From UBA9732 sp963615565 (GTDB lineage: Bacteria > Spirochaetota > Spirochaetia > Sphaerochaetales > Sphaerochaetaceae): a stretch of DNA of 6,402 nt. This document shows positions 5,371 through 6,402 of this stretch, one piece after another (position 1 is the stretch's first letter; each line of letters starts with the position of its first letter). The notes beneath the pieces are model-generated. The model had not been told where the DNA came from, did not search any database, and saw only the letters and a program-made list of their open reading frames with translations. Where the stretch lies: the NCBI GenBank assembly GCA_963615565.1, contig CAVEGR010000144.1:1-6402 (forward strand). Reading direction: 5' to 3'. The position numbers and the translations under genes were made by a program.

Positions 5371-5835
5371 ATGAGATGCCCCGCATGTGGAGAAATGGAA
5401 GACAAAGTTTTAGAAACTAGAACTACCAACAATGGCAGTGCAATGAGGCGGAGAAGAGTCTGCCTTAAATGCGGGTATAGGTTCACAAGTTACGAAAGAG
5501 TTGAAGACAAACCTATTACAGTTATAAAGAAAAACGGAGGTTTGCAACCTTTTGATATTGCCAAAATTGAAAGAGGCATTCGAATCTCTACAGACAAACG
5601 AAATATTGACCAAGAAACAATAGACAATCTCATTCAAGATATTGAAGAAGCAATTAAAATCCAAGCAGGACCAAAACATGAGATTACAAGCAAAGCCATT
5701 GGAGAAGAAACACTAAAACAACTTTATAAAGTAGATGCTGTTGCCTATATTAGATTTGCATCTGTTTATAGAGCATTCAACAACGTAGAACAGTTTGTCA
5801 AAGAAATTGAAAGCTTAGCAGAAGAAGCAAATTAA
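5371..5835 (+). CDS. nrdR: Transcriptional repressor NrdR
   Basis: The 154-residue product has the usual NrdR length and architecture. The N-terminal zinc ribbon is C3-x2-C6 (MRCPACGEMEDKVLETR) and C31-x2-C34 (CLKCGYRF), with the basic RRRR stretch (26-29) between them. An ATP-cone domain starts near residue 47 (PITVIKKNGGLQPFDIAKIERG) and runs to about 140. NrdR senses ATP/dATP through the cone and represses ribonucleotide reductase genes by binding paired 16-bp boxes. AAGGA (5358-5362) lies 8 bases before ATG 5371. No reductase gene is in view; candidate boxes in its own upstream region suggest autoregulation. It converges with a dGTPase gene, so both neighbours concern dNTP supply. Confidence 0.97.
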   Translation: MRCPACGEMEDKVLETRTTNNGSAMRRRRVCLKCGYRFTSYERVEDKPITVIKKNGGLQPFDIAKIERGIRISTDKRNIDQETIDNLIQDIEEAIKIQAGPKHEITSKAIGEETLKQLYKVDAVAYIRFASVYRAFNNVEQFVKEIESLAEEAN

Positions 5836-5837
5836 AG

Positions 5838-5855
5838 AGGTTTTTGCAAAAACTT
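5838..5855. terminator. AT-rich palindrome between convergent nrdR and dGTPase genes, possible bidirectional terminator
   Basis: GTTTTTGCAAAAAC (5840-5853) is a perfect 14-bp palindrome, extended to 18 bases by one A-T and one G-T pair. It occupies the 42-base gap between two convergent stops. The stem is AT-rich and no long T-run follows, so it is a weak terminator at best. Confidence 0.4.
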
Positions 5856-5877
5856 TAAAAAACATCACTTTCAAAAC

Positions 5878-6402
5878 TCAAGGTTTTACAACATCAAACC
5901 ACTTACCGGTTAATGAACGCTCAATAGATTCATTAAGATGTTCTGGACGCAAGATCTCGTTACCACAATCGAGACAGAAATTATCACTCATACCAGCAAT
6001 ATAATCAAAAACAACTCTATCAAGATTACCATCATGTTCAATGTAAGAATCCTTCTTTTCCATAACATAGTTATAGAAGCCAGCACTGAGCATATTTCCT
6101 TCCTGCATATAGAGTTCACTATCAAACTTATTCTTTGCAAGAAGATCTGTTAAATAGTCATAAATAAGATGTATAAGACGTCTAAAATATTTTTCATAAC
6201 CACCAAGCATTGGAGATGTATATATATGTTGATAGTTAAAATCTTTCATCTCTTGCATTGCTTCAAAGATTTTAGGACTAAAACCAATTACGCCCTCTTT
6301 TTCTGAATTTATAATGACATCTTCAACAAGAGTATTGATAATCTCTCCATTTGTGGATCCTAAAACCTTTATACAGATATCAGGAACATCTTTTGTTGAA
6401 AC
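5878..6402 (-). CDS. dgt: dGTP triphosphohydrolase (dGTPase), C-terminal part (5' end outside window)
   Basis: The - strand frame is open to the window edge, giving 174 C-terminal residues; the HD-domain metal ligands would lie upstream and are not seen. The visible part matches the dGTPase C-terminal helical region: a stretch around INTLVEDVI, IGFSP followed by MQEMKDFNYQHIY, and DYIAGMSDNF, corresponding to the family's DYIAGMTD motif. These enzymes cleave dGTP (and in some relatives other dNTPs) to the nucleoside and triphosphate, lowering dNTP pools. ATG at 6258 is internal, not the start, because family-like sequence continues upstream of it. A CLDCG pair follows the DYIAGMSD motif and is not a family feature I recall. 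It faces nrdR with a 42-base gap. Confidence 0.88.
   Translation of the reverse strand, partial: VSTKDVPDICIKVLGSTNGEIINTLVEDVIINSEKEGVIGFSPKIFEAMQEMKDFNYQHIYTSPMLGGYEKYFRRLIHLIYDYLTDLLAKNKFDSELYMQEGNMLSAGFYNYVMEKKDSYIEHDGNLDRVVFDYIAGMSDNFCLDCGNEILRPEHLNESIERSLTGKWFDVVKP

Noticed and set aside
5174..5374. Small reading frame ahead of nrdR, overlapping its ATG
   Set aside because: It begins with TTG, has no ribosome binding site, has low-complexity composition, and covers the promoter and candidate NrdR boxes.
5538..5550. AGGTT-TGC-AACCT hairpin
   Set aside because: It lies inside the conserved nrdR coding sequence and is explained by codon choice.

Overview
The window is an AT-rich bacterial chromosome segment. 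Gene content and protein style (short-leader nrdR, a dGTPase, a YhhQ-type transporter, an archaeal/spirochaete-style ACT protein, AAA+/DUF4143 ATPase, Nim-type flavoprotein) suggest a host-associated Treponema-like spirochaete. That assignment rests on recall of protein style and is only moderately secure. No tRNA, rRNA, CRISPR array or intact mobile element is visible.

The left third (1-2434) looks like an accessory, partly decayed region. It opens with the C-terminal 343 residues of an AAA+ ATPase with a DUF4143 nuclease-like tail on the + strand. Next, on the - strand, come scraps of a type I restriction locus: the first 56 codons of an HsdR, with its GTG start and ribosome binding site still present, running straight into out-of-frame fragments of a RhuM-family gene. 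A small Nim/pyridoxamine-oxidase-like flavoprotein follows on the + strand. After it lies a 400-base non-coding stretch with three 41-bp tandem repeats, a 20-bp dyad, a probable promoter and a short hairpin near the expected transcription start.

The right two thirds (2435-6402) look like ordinary, intact chromosome. A PlsC-like acyltransferase (+) has an HX4E variant of the catalytic motif and a zinc ribbon inserted after the acyltransferase domain. It converges with a two-gene - strand operon in which an ACT-domain protein overlaps a YhhQ-type queuosine-precursor transporter by ATGA. A 249-base divergent region separates that operon from nrdR (+); it holds plausible promoters for both sides and two candidate NrdR boxes. 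nrdR converges with the C-terminal half of a dGTPase (-), so a transcriptional regulator of dNTP synthesis and an enzyme that degrades dGTP lie side by side.

I see no complete undescribed system. The items most worth checking are the restriction/RhuM deletion scar, the acyltransferase with zinc ribbon and altered catalytic motif under a dyad-marked promoter, the coupled ACT-YhhQ pair, and the possible NrdR autoregulatory boxes.
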